A stretch of 38,724 nucleotides of DNA, from positions 1 through 38,724 of the forward strand of contig NZ_BSNM01000001.1 in the NCBI RefSeq assembly GCF_030159995.1, in the 5' to 3' direction. Below the pieces are notes generated by a model. That model did not search any database. It saw only the letters and a list, made by a program, of their open reading frames with translations, and had not been told where the DNA came from. Below, piece after piece: positions 26,609-34,007 of this stretch. How positions within the stretch are numbered: position 1 is the first letter of the stretch; each line of letters opens with the position of its first letter. Both the position numbers and the translations under genes were made by a program. This stretch comes from Litoribrevibacter albus. GTDB lineage: Bacteria > Pseudomonadota > Gammaproteobacteria > Pseudomonadales > Litoribrevibacteraceae.

Positions 26609-27850
26609 ATGTCTTCTGCGGTAGATACGAACAACTCAAACGGAGCCAATGGCAATCAAAGCCACACGAATGGAAGCGTGTCTCCGAATGGTAATGGCAA
26701 TGCAGGTAATGGCAATGCGGGTAATGGCAAGGCAGGTAACGGAAAGTCACCTCGCTCAACGCAGGAAGTCTTGCTTTCCATTAACAACATCACCAAGTAT
26801 TACGAAGATGCTCTGGCGGTAGATAACGTCAGTCTCGACATCTACAAAGGCGAAATTTTTGCGCTGCTCGGCGCTTCCGGGTCAGGCAAATCAACGCTGC
26901 TTCGTATGCTGTCCGGTTTTGAAAAACCAACGTCAGGCCAGATCTGTTTAGGCAATGAAGACATCAGCTTCATGCCACCGAATGAACGTCCTTTTAACAT
27001 GATGTTCCAGTCATACGCCCTCTTCCCTCACATGAGTGTGGAAAAGAACATTGCCTTTGGCCTCAAACAAGATGGTATGCCAAAAGGTCAGATCGCCGAT
27101 CGTGTGAATGAGATGCTGAAACTGGTTCACATGGAAAAATTCGCGCGTCGTAAGCCTCATCAATTATCTGGCGGCCAGAGACAGCGTGTAGCCCTTGCCC
27201 GTTCTTTGGCGAAACACCCGAAGTTGTTGTTGCTTGATGAACCAATGGGTGCCCTGGATAAAAAGCTCCGCACTGAGATGCAGCTGGAAGTGGTCGACAT
27301 CATCGAGCGTGTCGGTGTGACCTGTGTAATGGTAACCCACGATCAGGAAGAAGCCATGACCATGGCCGATCGTATCGCCATTATGGACGAAGGCTTCATT
27401 CAGCAAATTGGCTCGCCAGTGGATGTCTATGAAAGTCCGCAGAACCGAATGGTGGCGGAGTTCATTGGATCAGTGAACATCTTTGAATCCGACATCATGG
27501 TGGACGAAGAAGATCACATGAAATTGAGCTGTCCGTCCTTGGATGCCGACATTTATGTGGGCCGTGGTGTGTCGACAGGCATCGACGAGAAAGCCATGCT
27601 GTTTGCCTTGCGCCCGGAAAAAACGTTCTTATCGAAAACCAAGCCATCACAAGAATGCAACTGGTCTACCGGCCGAGTCGATGACATCGCCTACCTCGGT
27701 GGACACACGGTGTATTACGTGGAGCTGAAAGACGGAAAAGTCATTCAGTGTTTCCTGGCCAACACCGAACGCCGTGCAGAACGACCACAATGGGACGACC
27801 AAGTCTATGTCTATTGGACAGAAGACGCGGGCATGGTGATGCGCTTATGA
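26609..27850 (+). CDS. potG: Polyamine ABC transporter ATPase with Asn/Gly-rich N-terminal extension
   Basis: 413 aa. ATPase domain with Walker A GASGSGKS (residues 88-95), signature LSGGQ (186-190), Walker B LLLLDEP (206-212) and switch His in VMVTHDQEE, followed by a C-terminal TOBE domain. The first 48 residues are low complexity (Asn, Gly, Ser, Lys) with AGNGN/AGNGK units encoded by four 15-bp tandem repeats. E. coli PotG has a much shorter lead-in. An in-frame Met close to the domain is lacking, so the extension appears to be translated. The stop TGA overlaps the potH start (ATGA), so the permease is coupled. Confidence 0.94.
   Translation: MSSAVDTNNSNGANGNQSHTNGSVSPNGNGNAGNGNAGNGKAGNGKSPRSTQEVLLSINNITKYYEDALAVDNVSLDIYKGEIFALLGASGSGKSTLLRMLSGFEKPTSGQICLGNEDISFMPPNERPFNMMFQSYALFPHMSVEKNIAFGLKQDGMPKGQIADRVNEMLKLVHMEKFARRKPHQLSGGQRQRVALARSLAKHPKLLLLDEPMGALDKKLRTEMQLEVVDIIERVGVTCVMVTHDQEEAMTMADRIAIMDEGFIQQIGSPVDVYESPQNRMVAEFIGSVNIFESDIMVDEEDHMKLSCPSLDADIYVGRGVSTGIDEKAMLFALRPEKTFLSKTKPSQECNWSTGRVDDIAYLGGHTVYYVELKDGKVIQCFLANTERRAERPQWDDQVYVYWTEDAGMVMRL
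26690..26749 (+). repeat. Four 15-bp tandem units inside potG
   Basis: GGTAATGGCAATGCA at 26690-26704 repeats three more times with one to four changes, encoding GNGNA, GNGNA, GNGKA and GNGKS. This looks like in-frame growth by slippage, and copy number may vary among strains. Confidence 0.88.
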
Positions 27851-28761
27851 ACATCAAACAATCCATCCAAAGACTCCCGCAAAAACTACCAAAAGGTCGT
27901 CATTGGGTAATCTCAGCACCCTATTTATGGCTCTTGGTATTTTTCATTCTTCCCTTCTTTTTCGTCGGAAAGATTTCGGTTTCCGAGGCGGAATTAGCCA
28001 TTCCTCCTTACACGCCGATGTTTGCCTGGGAAGAAAACCAACTGAACATTACCCTGAACTTTGGGAACTACTTGTGGCTACTTGAAGACCCCATTTATAT
28101 TCAGGCGTATTTGAACTCAATCAGTATGGCCTTCTGGTCGACTGTCTTGTGTTTGTTGATTGGCTTCCCAATGGCCTATGCCATTGCCAAAGCACCGAAA
28201 GAGCAACAAGCCATTTGGTTGCTGTTGGTTCTGCTGCCAAGCTGGACGTCCTTTCTTATCCGCGTTTACGCCTGGATGGGATTACTCAAAAACAACGGGC
28301 TGATCAACAACGGCCTGATGTGGTTGGGCATTATCGATGACCCTATCCAGATGATTAACACCAACTTTGCTGTGTATATCGGCATTGTCTATTCCTACTT
28401 ACCCTTCATGGTTTTGCCACTGTATGCGAATCTGGTGAAACACGACGACTCACTTTTGGAAGCAGCCAGTGATTTGGGCGCAAACAAACTGACCTGTTTC
28501 TTCAGAATCACTTTGCCTCTTTCATTCAACGGCATTGTGGCGGGTTCGATGTTGGTGTTCATTCCTGCGGTGGGCGAATACGTGATTCCTGAATTATTAG
28601 GTGGCACAGAAACCATCATGATCGGGAAAGTGCTCTGGCAGGAATTCTTTAATAACCGGGATTGGCCGGTAGCTTCGGCTTTGGCGGTGATCATGATTGT
28701 CATCCTGATCGTGCCGATTACCTTATTCCACCGGTATCAGAATAAGGAGGTGAGCCAATGA
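27847..28761 (+). CDS. potH: Polyamine ABC transporter permease
   Basis: 304 aa inner-membrane subunit. Six hydrophobic segments begin with APYLWLLVFFILPFFFVG (about residues 25-42); the others lie near 90-110, 118-140, 175-197, 225-250 and 275-296. The coupling-helix EAA motif reads EAASDLGANKLTCFFRITLPLS in short: EAASDLGANK (about 211-220). The start is the ATG at 27847, overlapping the potG stop. An open frame upstream to 27748 lies inside potG and is not used. It overlaps the next permease by ATGA, so the three downstream subunits are made together. Confidence 0.94.
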   Translation: MNIKQSIQRLPQKLPKGRHWVISAPYLWLLVFFILPFFFVGKISVSEAELAIPPYTPMFAWEENQLNITLNFGNYLWLLEDPIYIQAYLNSISMAFWSTVLCLLIGFPMAYAIAKAPKEQQAIWLLLVLLPSWTSFLIRVYAWMGLLKNNGLINNGLMWLGIIDDPIQMINTNFAVYIGIVYSYLPFMVLPLYANLVKHDDSLLEAASDLGANKLTCFFRITLPLSFNGIVAGSMLVFIPAVGEYVIPELLGGTETIMIGKVLWQEFFNNRDWPVASALAVIMIVILIVPITLFHRYQNKEVSQ

Positions 28762-29612
28762 CAGCCTCAACTGAAAAGCGCGGTTCGTTTAGCTTTGCCA
28801 CGTTTAGTTTTAGCAAATTTATGTTCTGGGCCGGGATCGCCTTCCTGTATTTACCGATGCTGGTGTTGGTGGTGTATTCCTTCAACGAAAGTCGGCTGGT
28901 AACCGTTTGGGCCGGGTTCTCCACCAAGTGGTACTTTGAACTGTTTGAAGATCAGCAAATCATGAATGCCGTATGGCGTTCAGTGGAGATTGCGTTCTGC
29001 TCAGCAACGGCCGCTGTGATTTTGGCTATTTTTGCCTCAATCGTGATGGTGCGTATCAAAAAGTTCAGAACCCGTACCCTCTTCACGGGGTCAATCACCG
29101 CTCCGCTGGTGATGCCGGATGTGATCATTGGTTTATCCATGCTGTTGTTATTCGTTGCAATGGGCCAGTACATTGGCTGGCCCGCTGAACGCGGTATGCT
29201 GACGGTTTGGATTGCTCATACCACCTTCTGTCTGGCCTATTCAACGGTTGTGATCAGTTCCCGTTTGATGGAAATGGATCGCAGTATTGAAGAAGCCGCG
29301 TTGGACTTAGGCGCCAATCAACTGGAAGCCTTCGTTAAAATCACCTTGCCGATCATCTTCCCTGCGATCTTATCGGCCTGGCTGCTCTCTTTTACCCTAT
29401 CACTGGACGATGTGGTGATTGCCAGCTTCGTGACCGGCCCTGGGGCAACCACCTTACCGATTGAAGTCTTCAGTTCGGTACGACTGGGTGTCACGCCTAA
29501 GATTAATGCCTTGGCGACCTTGATCATTCTTGCCGTGATCATAGTGTCTCTAGCCACGTGGTTCGCCACCAAGCGCATTAATGATCGGATGAAACAGTCA
29601 ATGGCCAACTAG
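28758..29612 (+). CDS. potI: Polyamine ABC transporter permease, second subunit
   Basis: 284 aa with six predicted membrane helices. FMFWAGIAFLYLPMLVLVVYSFNES opens the protein (helix 1, about residues 18-38, with the YSFN tail typical of PotC/PotI). EAALDLGANQLEAF near 178-191 is the EAA loop that docks on the ATPase. The ATG at 28758 has the strongest ribosome-binding site of the operon, AAGGAGGTGA. It pairs with the subunit encoded just upstream to form the channel. A run of short near-repeats and a 12-bp hairpin follow the stop. Confidence 0.94.
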   Translation: MTASTEKRGSFSFATFSFSKFMFWAGIAFLYLPMLVLVVYSFNESRLVTVWAGFSTKWYFELFEDQQIMNAVWRSVEIAFCSATAAVILAIFASIVMVRIKKFRTRTLFTGSITAPLVMPDVIIGLSMLLLFVAMGQYIGWPAERGMLTVWIAHTTFCLAYSTVVISSRLMEMDRSIEEAALDLGANQLEAFVKITLPIIFPAILSAWLLSFTLSLDDVVIASFVTGPGATTLPIEVFSSVRLGVTPKINALATLIILAVIIVSLATWFATKRINDRMKQSMAN

Positions 29613-29655
29613 TAACCCATGATCCACTAGCAACCAAAGGCCAACTAGCAATCAG
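29604..29655. repeat. Degenerate 18-19-bp tandem repeat after potI
   Basis: CCAACTAGTAAC, CCACTAGCAACC and CCAACTAGCAATC follow at steps of about 18-20 bp, starting at the stop codon itself. The unit resembles CAAACTAGCCAATTACAG found ahead of puuB at 33937-33972. Confidence 0.55.
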
Positions 29656-29671
29656 TGGCCCACTGAAGCAA

Positions 29672-29710
29672 GGGAGTGAAAACAAGCGTACTGGTGACGT
29701 TTTCACTCCC
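29672..29710. promoter_or_regulatory. Perfect 12-bp inverted repeat between potI and speB
   Basis: GGGAGTGAAAAC and GTTTTCACTCCC are exact complements around 15 bases. No T run follows on the plus strand (CCCTTCCTGC), so it is either a rho-independent-like structure of weak type, an mRNA-stabilising hairpin, or an operator for the agmatinase gene 58 bp downstream. Confidence 0.55.
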
Positions 29711-29768
29711 CCTTCCTGCTTAGGATTTAGCCTTTTGACTCCAACAGTTCAAATGCAGTAGGTGACAT

Positions 29769-30737
29769 ATGAGTTCCGATTTTGATCAATACAGTAATGG
29801 TGATCTCGCGTTCACGCGTGAGTCCCCCTATGGCACCGTGATTGAAGCCATGTATTCCGGCGCCACCAGTTTCATGCGCCGTAAGTACACCCGAGATCTC
29901 ACCGACGTTGATGTCGCCGTTGTTGGTATCCCCTATGATTTGGCTACCTCCAACCGCCCTGGCGCGAGATTTGGGCCGAGAGCGGTAAGAGCAGCATCTA
30001 CACAGCTTTCTTGGGCCAGACCTTGGCCTTGGACGTTCGACCCATTTAACCGCTTACACGTCATTGACTATGGGGATTGCGTGTTTGATCCCGGTCGCCC
30101 GGAAGATGTGGCAGTGGACATCGAACGCTTCATCAGTCGTCTGGTGGATAACAATGTGATTCCCTTGAGTCTCGGCGGAGACCACTTTGTCGCCTACCCG
30201 ATTCTTAAAGCCTTGCATAAGAAGCACGGCCCGATTTCCCTGATTCATTTCGATGCTCACACCGACACCTGGGCCGATGAAAAAGGACGCATCGACCACG
30301 GCACCATGTTCTATCATGCCGCCAAAGAAGGCATCGTCAGCCCGTCTCATTCCGTGCAAATGGGCATTCGTACCCAGAACATGCAAACCCACGGCTACAA
30401 CGTGTTTGATGCCTTGTGGCTGCATAAGAATGGTGAAGAGGAAGCCATTGCTCGCATTAAAGACATCGTCGGAGATAACCCGTGTTACATCACCTTCGAT
30501 ATTGATTTCTTAGATCCGAGCTTTGCCCCTGGCACCGGCACCCCCGTCTGCGGCGGATTTAATACCGCCACCGCCATCAAGATTCTGTATGGATTAACCG
30601 GCCTGAATCTCATCGGAGCGGATGTTGTGGAAGTCGCGCCACCTTATGATCACGCAGAAGTCACAGCGCTGGCGGCAGCAACCATCGCCACCAACCTGCT
30701 GTGCTTATTAGCGGAAAGCAAAGAAGACCGAGCCTAG
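29769..30737 (+). CDS. speB: Agmatinase-family ureohydrolase
   Basis: 322 aa binuclear-manganese hydrolase. Ligands: His139 in LSLGGDHFVAYP, Asp162, His164 and Asp166 in FDAHTDTW, and Asp244 and Asp246 in TFDIDFLDP, followed by FAPGTGTPVCGGF, which marks agmatinase and guanidinobutyrase rather than arginase. Converts agmatine to putrescine and urea, feeding the catabolic genes around it. 4-guanidinobutyrate to GABA (GbuA) is an equally logical reaction in this locus. The ATG at 29769 has AGTAGGTGA upstream. It probably has its own promoter, since a hairpin separates it from the transporter operon. Confidence 0.93.
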   Translation: MSSDFDQYSNGDLAFTRESPYGTVIEAMYSGATSFMRRKYTRDLTDVDVAVVGIPYDLATSNRPGARFGPRAVRAASTQLSWARPWPWTFDPFNRLHVIDYGDCVFDPGRPEDVAVDIERFISRLVDNNVIPLSLGGDHFVAYPILKALHKKHGPISLIHFDAHTDTWADEKGRIDHGTMFYHAAKEGIVSPSHSVQMGIRTQNMQTHGYNVFDALWLHKNGEEEAIARIKDIVGDNPCYITFDIDFLDPSFAPGTGTPVCGGFNTATAIKILYGLTGLNLIGADVVEVAPPYDHAEVTALAAATIATNLLCLLAESKEDRA

Positions 30738-30781
30738 TGGTTGCGTCTAAGCATTAAGGATCGAGGGTAAGGAAGGATCGA

Positions 30782-30827
30782 GGGTAAGGATTGTTTATAA
30801 GAATTGAGAGCCCCTCAATCCTTACCC
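30782..30827. terminator. Hairpin between convergent speB and the unknown gene, with duplicated arm
   Basis: GGGTAAGGATTG and CAATCCTTACCC are exact 12-base complements around a 22-base loop. The left arm is the second copy of a 17-bp direct repeat (AAGGATCGAGGGTAAGG, first copy ending at 30772). Inside the loop ATTGAG can instead pair with CTCAAT, giving an alternative small hairpin. The right arm covers the stop codon of the minus-strand gene. Probably transcript-end structure for both genes; T tracts are weak. Confidence 0.5.
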
Positions 30828-31541
30828 TGCGTATGCACTCAATGCCACGGCGTTACTACCACTCCGCTCGAACGGATCAACCATACCGCCCTCTCTAAAG
30901 GTTAACCCTTCACCAGAGACTTTCTGAGCTTGCTTAGACGAGCTCAGCAACCATTGCCCAGCCATCTCTTCACTCATGCCGCTATCAATCTTCTGAGCCC
31001 ACTCTTGGGTGAGTCGGTATAACTCTTTGAACAAGTAAAAATCCTGCGTTTGAATAAGCCCTTGTTGAAGATCTCTATCTTCTTTGAATAGCTGCTCAAT
31101 CTTTTCTTTATCAGGATGGTCGTTCTTCACATAGACATTGCCTTCGTAATCGATCGCCAAATCTATATCCTGAGAGGTATCAACCCCCGCTTTGGCAAAG
31201 GCAAGAGATAACTTTTCTTCATACGCAGCGACATCATCAGCGTTAAAGAGTTTGATCGGTTCGAAGCCCTCTAACGTGGTAGCTGATGCCTCATCTTTTT
31301 CTTCCGGGGCAACAACGGTGGAATACACCCGCGTCATATCTTCGTACTTGGCAACCGCACGCGCCTGCGCTGAGCTTTTATCAGTGGCACTGGCTGATAA
31401 CGTAACCTGATCGTCCGCAACTTGGGTCACAGAATCAACTCGTGCCCGTTGATCAACCGTTCCCTGGTTTTGCAGCGCTTGAGTAATGCCGTTTACTTGC
31501 GACGCTTGCTGAGATGTCTGAACTCCATTCTGAATCTGCAT
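30822..31541 (-). CDS. Hypothetical Gln/Ser-rich N-terminus protein, 239 aa
   Basis: Not recognised. From the ATG at 31541 (GGAGG five bases upstream) the protein begins MQIQNGVQTSQQASQVNG and has a long polar, likely disordered N-terminus. This includes QVTLSASA, a pattern seen in FlgM-like and other secreted or flagella-linked small proteins; it is only a resemblance. The C-terminal half is mostly charged helix (EEKLSLAFAKAGVDTS, then LQQGLIQTQDFYLFKELYRLTQEW). No Cys, no signal peptide and no membrane span in this version. The frame is open up to 31745, but that part reads like a chance hydrophobic stretch. It is convergent with the agmatinase gene and unrelated in content to polyamine metabolism. 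Confidence 0.7.
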   Translation of the reverse strand: MQIQNGVQTSQQASQVNGITQALQNQGTVDQRARVDSVTQVADDQVTLSASATDKSSAQARAVAKYEDMTRVYSTVVAPEEKDEASATTLEGFEPIKLFNADDVAAYEEKLSLAFAKAGVDTSQDIDLAIDYEGNVYVKNDHPDKEKIEQLFKEDRDLQQGLIQTQDFYLFKELYRLTQEWAQKIDSGMSEEMAGQWLLSSSKQAQKVSGEGLTFREGGMVDPFERSGSNAVALSAYAG

Positions 31542-31807
31542 GGCAACCTCCATGTGGTCAATGATTTGGTCAATATAGTTATTTGATGCGTAAGTTTTTA
31601 AGGATGCATACAATAAGCAAGCAAGGCACCAAAACAGAAAAAACCTAATCGTTTTAGTATGGTAGAGACGATTTGAGTAGGAACAAGAGATAAAAAACCA
31701 ATGCACAAGGAAGGGACTTGCCGCTAGGAAAGCGGCAAAATTCATAATGAGAAAAGTGACAACTCAGGAACGAATTCTAGATCATAGGTGTGCCAGAACG
31801 TCTTAGA

Positions 31808-32809
31808 TCACACATCCTTTTTCAACAGACCACGGTTTGCCCACACAGTGGCCAACGCCGAAGATGCCAACCGGGCTAATCCAGAGCCCGTCGCTCGACT
31901 GGTCAGGATAATCGGCACTCGGGCCCCTAGCACGATACCTGCCGACTCCACCTGCGACAGAAAACTCATCTGCTTGTAAAGCATATTACCGGACTCCAAA
32001 TCCGGCACCAGGATAATGTCAGCATCACCAGCCACCTCCGACACAATGCCTTTCGCCTCAGCTGCGACTTTGGAAATCGCATTATCAAAACCCAGAGGCC
32101 CATCAATAATCGCATTGGTAATCTGACCACGCTCTGCCATCTTACACAGTGCGGTCGCATCAATTGTTGATGGAATACGCTCCGTCACGGTCTCTACCGC
32201 AGATACCACGGCCACCTTCGGTTTGCCCTGACCAAAAGACAAAAACAAATCCACAGCATTCTGAGTAATGTCCTTTTTGGTCATCAAATTAGGGAAAATA
32301 TTGATGGCCGCATCGGTTAAGAACAACAGCTTGTGATACGTGGGAACAGCCATCGCGAAGACATGACTCATTCTACGTTCAGTTCTCAGGCCTTTCGTTT
32401 TATGAAGCGCCACTTCCATTAACTCATCGGTATGAAGCTTACCCTTCATTAACGACTGAACCAGCCCCTGACGTACTAAATCAACGGCCATTTCAGCGGA
32501 GTGATGACTGTGCTCGGTAGCAACCAATTCAATGCCACTCAAATCCAGATTATGAACTTCGGCGGTTGCTCTGATTTTATGCTCTGGTCCAACCAGTACA
32601 GGTTCGATGATTCCCTGCTCTGCCGCTTCCAGGGCACCGATTAATGAGTTTTCATCCGTCGGATGCACCACAGCCGTAGGCATCGCTGAATAGTTTTTTT
32701 GAAGATCAAGAATATGATCAAACGGATGCTCAAAAGAGTGATTCGTAGTAAGTGGTTTTCTTTCGATATCGTGTTCATTCACACCGGAACTGATTAGCTG
32801 AGTATCCAT
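31808..32809 (-). CDS. Phosphate acetyl/butyryltransferase-family protein
   Basis: 333 aa PTA_PTB-type transferase (acyl-CoA + phosphate to acyl phosphate + CoA). Motifs: PTAVVHPTDENSLIGALEAA (about residues 43-62), LVGPEHKI, MKGKLHTDELM (substrate region), FLTDAAINIFPNL, AIIDGPLGFDNAISK, VAGDADIILVPDLESGNML (about 264-282) and a C-terminal PIILTSRATGS. This form lacks the MaoC-like hydratase domain found N-terminal in the larger fusion proteins and the regulatory part of long Pta. No acetate kinase gene is adjacent. In taurine/sulfoacetaldehyde or acetoin pathways such enzymes work alone, but nothing here supports those. Start ATG 32809 has AGGGAG upstream. Confidence 0.88.
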   Translation of the reverse strand: MDTQLISSGVNEHDIERKPLTTNHSFEHPFDHILDLQKNYSAMPTAVVHPTDENSLIGALEAAEQGIIEPVLVGPEHKIRATAEVHNLDLSGIELVATEHSHHSAEMAVDLVRQGLVQSLMKGKLHTDELMEVALHKTKGLRTERRMSHVFAMAVPTYHKLLFLTDAAINIFPNLMTKKDITQNAVDLFLSFGQGKPKVAVVSAVETVTERIPSTIDATALCKMAERGQITNAIIDGPLGFDNAISKVAAEAKGIVSEVAGDADIILVPDLESGNMLYKQMSFLSQVESAGIVLGARVPIILTSRATGSGLARLASSALATVWANRGLLKKDV

Positions 32810-33096
32810 ATTTGGCTCCCTAGAGACTGAATACTCGCTAAACTAACGAATCAATATGACACAGATAGAACCGGAAAATGAAACTTCAAAAGAGATTGAT
32901 CGAGATCATCAAGACAAGGGGAAAAATTAGTAGGAAAAGCCAGAGGGAAAAGACAATAACAAAAGACATTAAAAAAAACAGTACTGAAGGGTGCCAAAGA
33001 AAAGCCTCACAACAGGATATTAAAAAGGACGTTAAAAACGCCCTTCATTGAATGCAGCCGGTCTTTGAAAACGCCCGGTTTTTAAATACAAGGCAA

Positions 33097-33645
33097 TTAG
33101 AAATTGGCTGGCGTGGTTGCCGACACCAAACGGCACTCTTCATCGAATGGATTGCGGAATCGATGCTGTCGGGTGGATTCAAAATAATAGCCCTGCCCCG
33201 GCTCTAAAACATACACTTCGCCGTCGACGGTCAGCTCGATCTTACCACTGATCACATAGCCCGCCTCTTCACCTTCGTGGGTATAAGGCTCTTCCCCCGT
33301 GTCTGCTCCCGGCGGGAAACATTCAACCAACATGGTCATGGCTCGATTTGGGAAGCCTTTACCGATTAACTTCCAGTCAATTTGATCAACAGAGGAATCC
33401 AGGAATTCATCTGCCGTGTAAACCACAGGAATATCCGTTTTTGATGCTTCTTCGGAATCAAAAAATTCCAATAACGAAATGGGAATACCAGAAAGTACTT
33501 TTTTAAGAGAACTCACACTTGGGCTAACACTGTTCTTCTCAATCATCGAAATAGTGGAGTTTGTTACTCCCGCTCGTTTGGCTAACTCACGCTGCGACAA
33601 TCCAGCTTGTGCACGAATTTCTCTTAAACGGCTACCGACATCCAA
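33097..33645 (-). CDS. puuR: XRE-family regulator with cupin domain, PuuR-like
   Basis: 182 aa: N-terminal helix-turn-helix (about residues 4-60) with LREIRAQAGLSQRELAKRAG, STISMIEKNSVSPSVSSLKKVL in two blocks; then a C-terminal cupin (about 108-176) with HEGEEAGYVISGKIELTV, VYVLEPGQGYYF and TRQHRFRNP. E. coli PuuR has the same size and layout and represses the puu genes until putrescine binds. The TTG at 33645 is the likely start: AGAGGA lies eight bases upstream and there is no ATG nearby. It is divergent from the flavin oxidase gene across a region with three CAGTTTG boxes and two dyads. Confidence 0.92.
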   Translation of the reverse strand: MDVGSRLREIRAQAGLSQRELAKRAGVTNSTISMIEKNSVSPSVSSLKKVLSGIPISLLEFFDSEEASKTDIPVVYTADEFLDSSVDQIDWKLIGKGFPNRAMTMLVECFPPGADTGEEPYTHEGEEAGYVISGKIELTVDGEVYVLEPGQGYYFESTRQHRFRNPFDEECRLVSATTPANF

Positions 33646-33743
33646 TGGTGTGATCCTCTCTGACTTATCGTTAATTCACCAAGTACTGCATCAACCCCTG
33701 TTGAAACATAGACTTTAAGGGGGCTGAACGAGGCAAAGTATAC

Positions 33744-33880
33744 CAGTTTGCTGATATCGAGTAATCAAAATACAAAACAGTTTGTATAAAATTTTGATCA
33801 ATATCAGCCGCCTTTCAGTTTTTAAGCCTAGACACATACCCGCCATATGTAAAATATTGAAAACAGTTTGATTAATATTT
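33744..33880. promoter_or_regulatory. Candidate PuuR-like operators in the puuR/puuB intergenic region
   Basis: CAGTTTG occurs three times: 33744-33750, 33778-33784 and 33864-33870. The second is inside a perfect dyad ATACAAA-acag-TTTGTAT (33770-33787). The third is at the centre of AAATATT-N15-AATATTT (33852-33858 and 33874-33880), an arrangement very similar to the dyad at 21392-21424 upstream of puuD. AAAACAGTTTG is shared by sites two and three. Repeated sites in the gap between a regulator and its divergent target fit autoregulation. Confidence 0.6.
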
Positions 33881-33936
33881 AGAACATCATTAGAGTAAAG
33901 AACAAACAAATCCAAGTTCGAACGAATCAACTCCAA

Positions 33937-33972
33937 CAAACTAGCCAATTACAGCAAACTAGCCAATTACAA
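33937..33972. repeat. 18-bp tandem duplication ahead of puuB
   Basis: CAAACTAGCCAATTACAG at 33937-33954 is followed at once by the same 18 bases with the last one changed, then by a partial copy CAACTAGC. It lies between the putative operators and the ribosome-binding site. Confidence 0.88.
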
Positions 33973-34007
33973 CAACTAGCTTAAACACAAGAATGGTAGG
34001 TCGCGCC

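Noticed and set aside
27748-27846. Longer start of the first permease inside the ATPase gene
   Set aside because: It would be a long overlap in another frame; the ATGA overlap at 27847 is the usual arrangement.
31542-31745. N-terminal hydrophobic extension of the 239-aa unknown protein, suggesting a membrane protein
   Set aside because: An ATG at 31541 with GGAGG five bases upstream is a much better start; the extension overlaps ordinary intergenic DNA.
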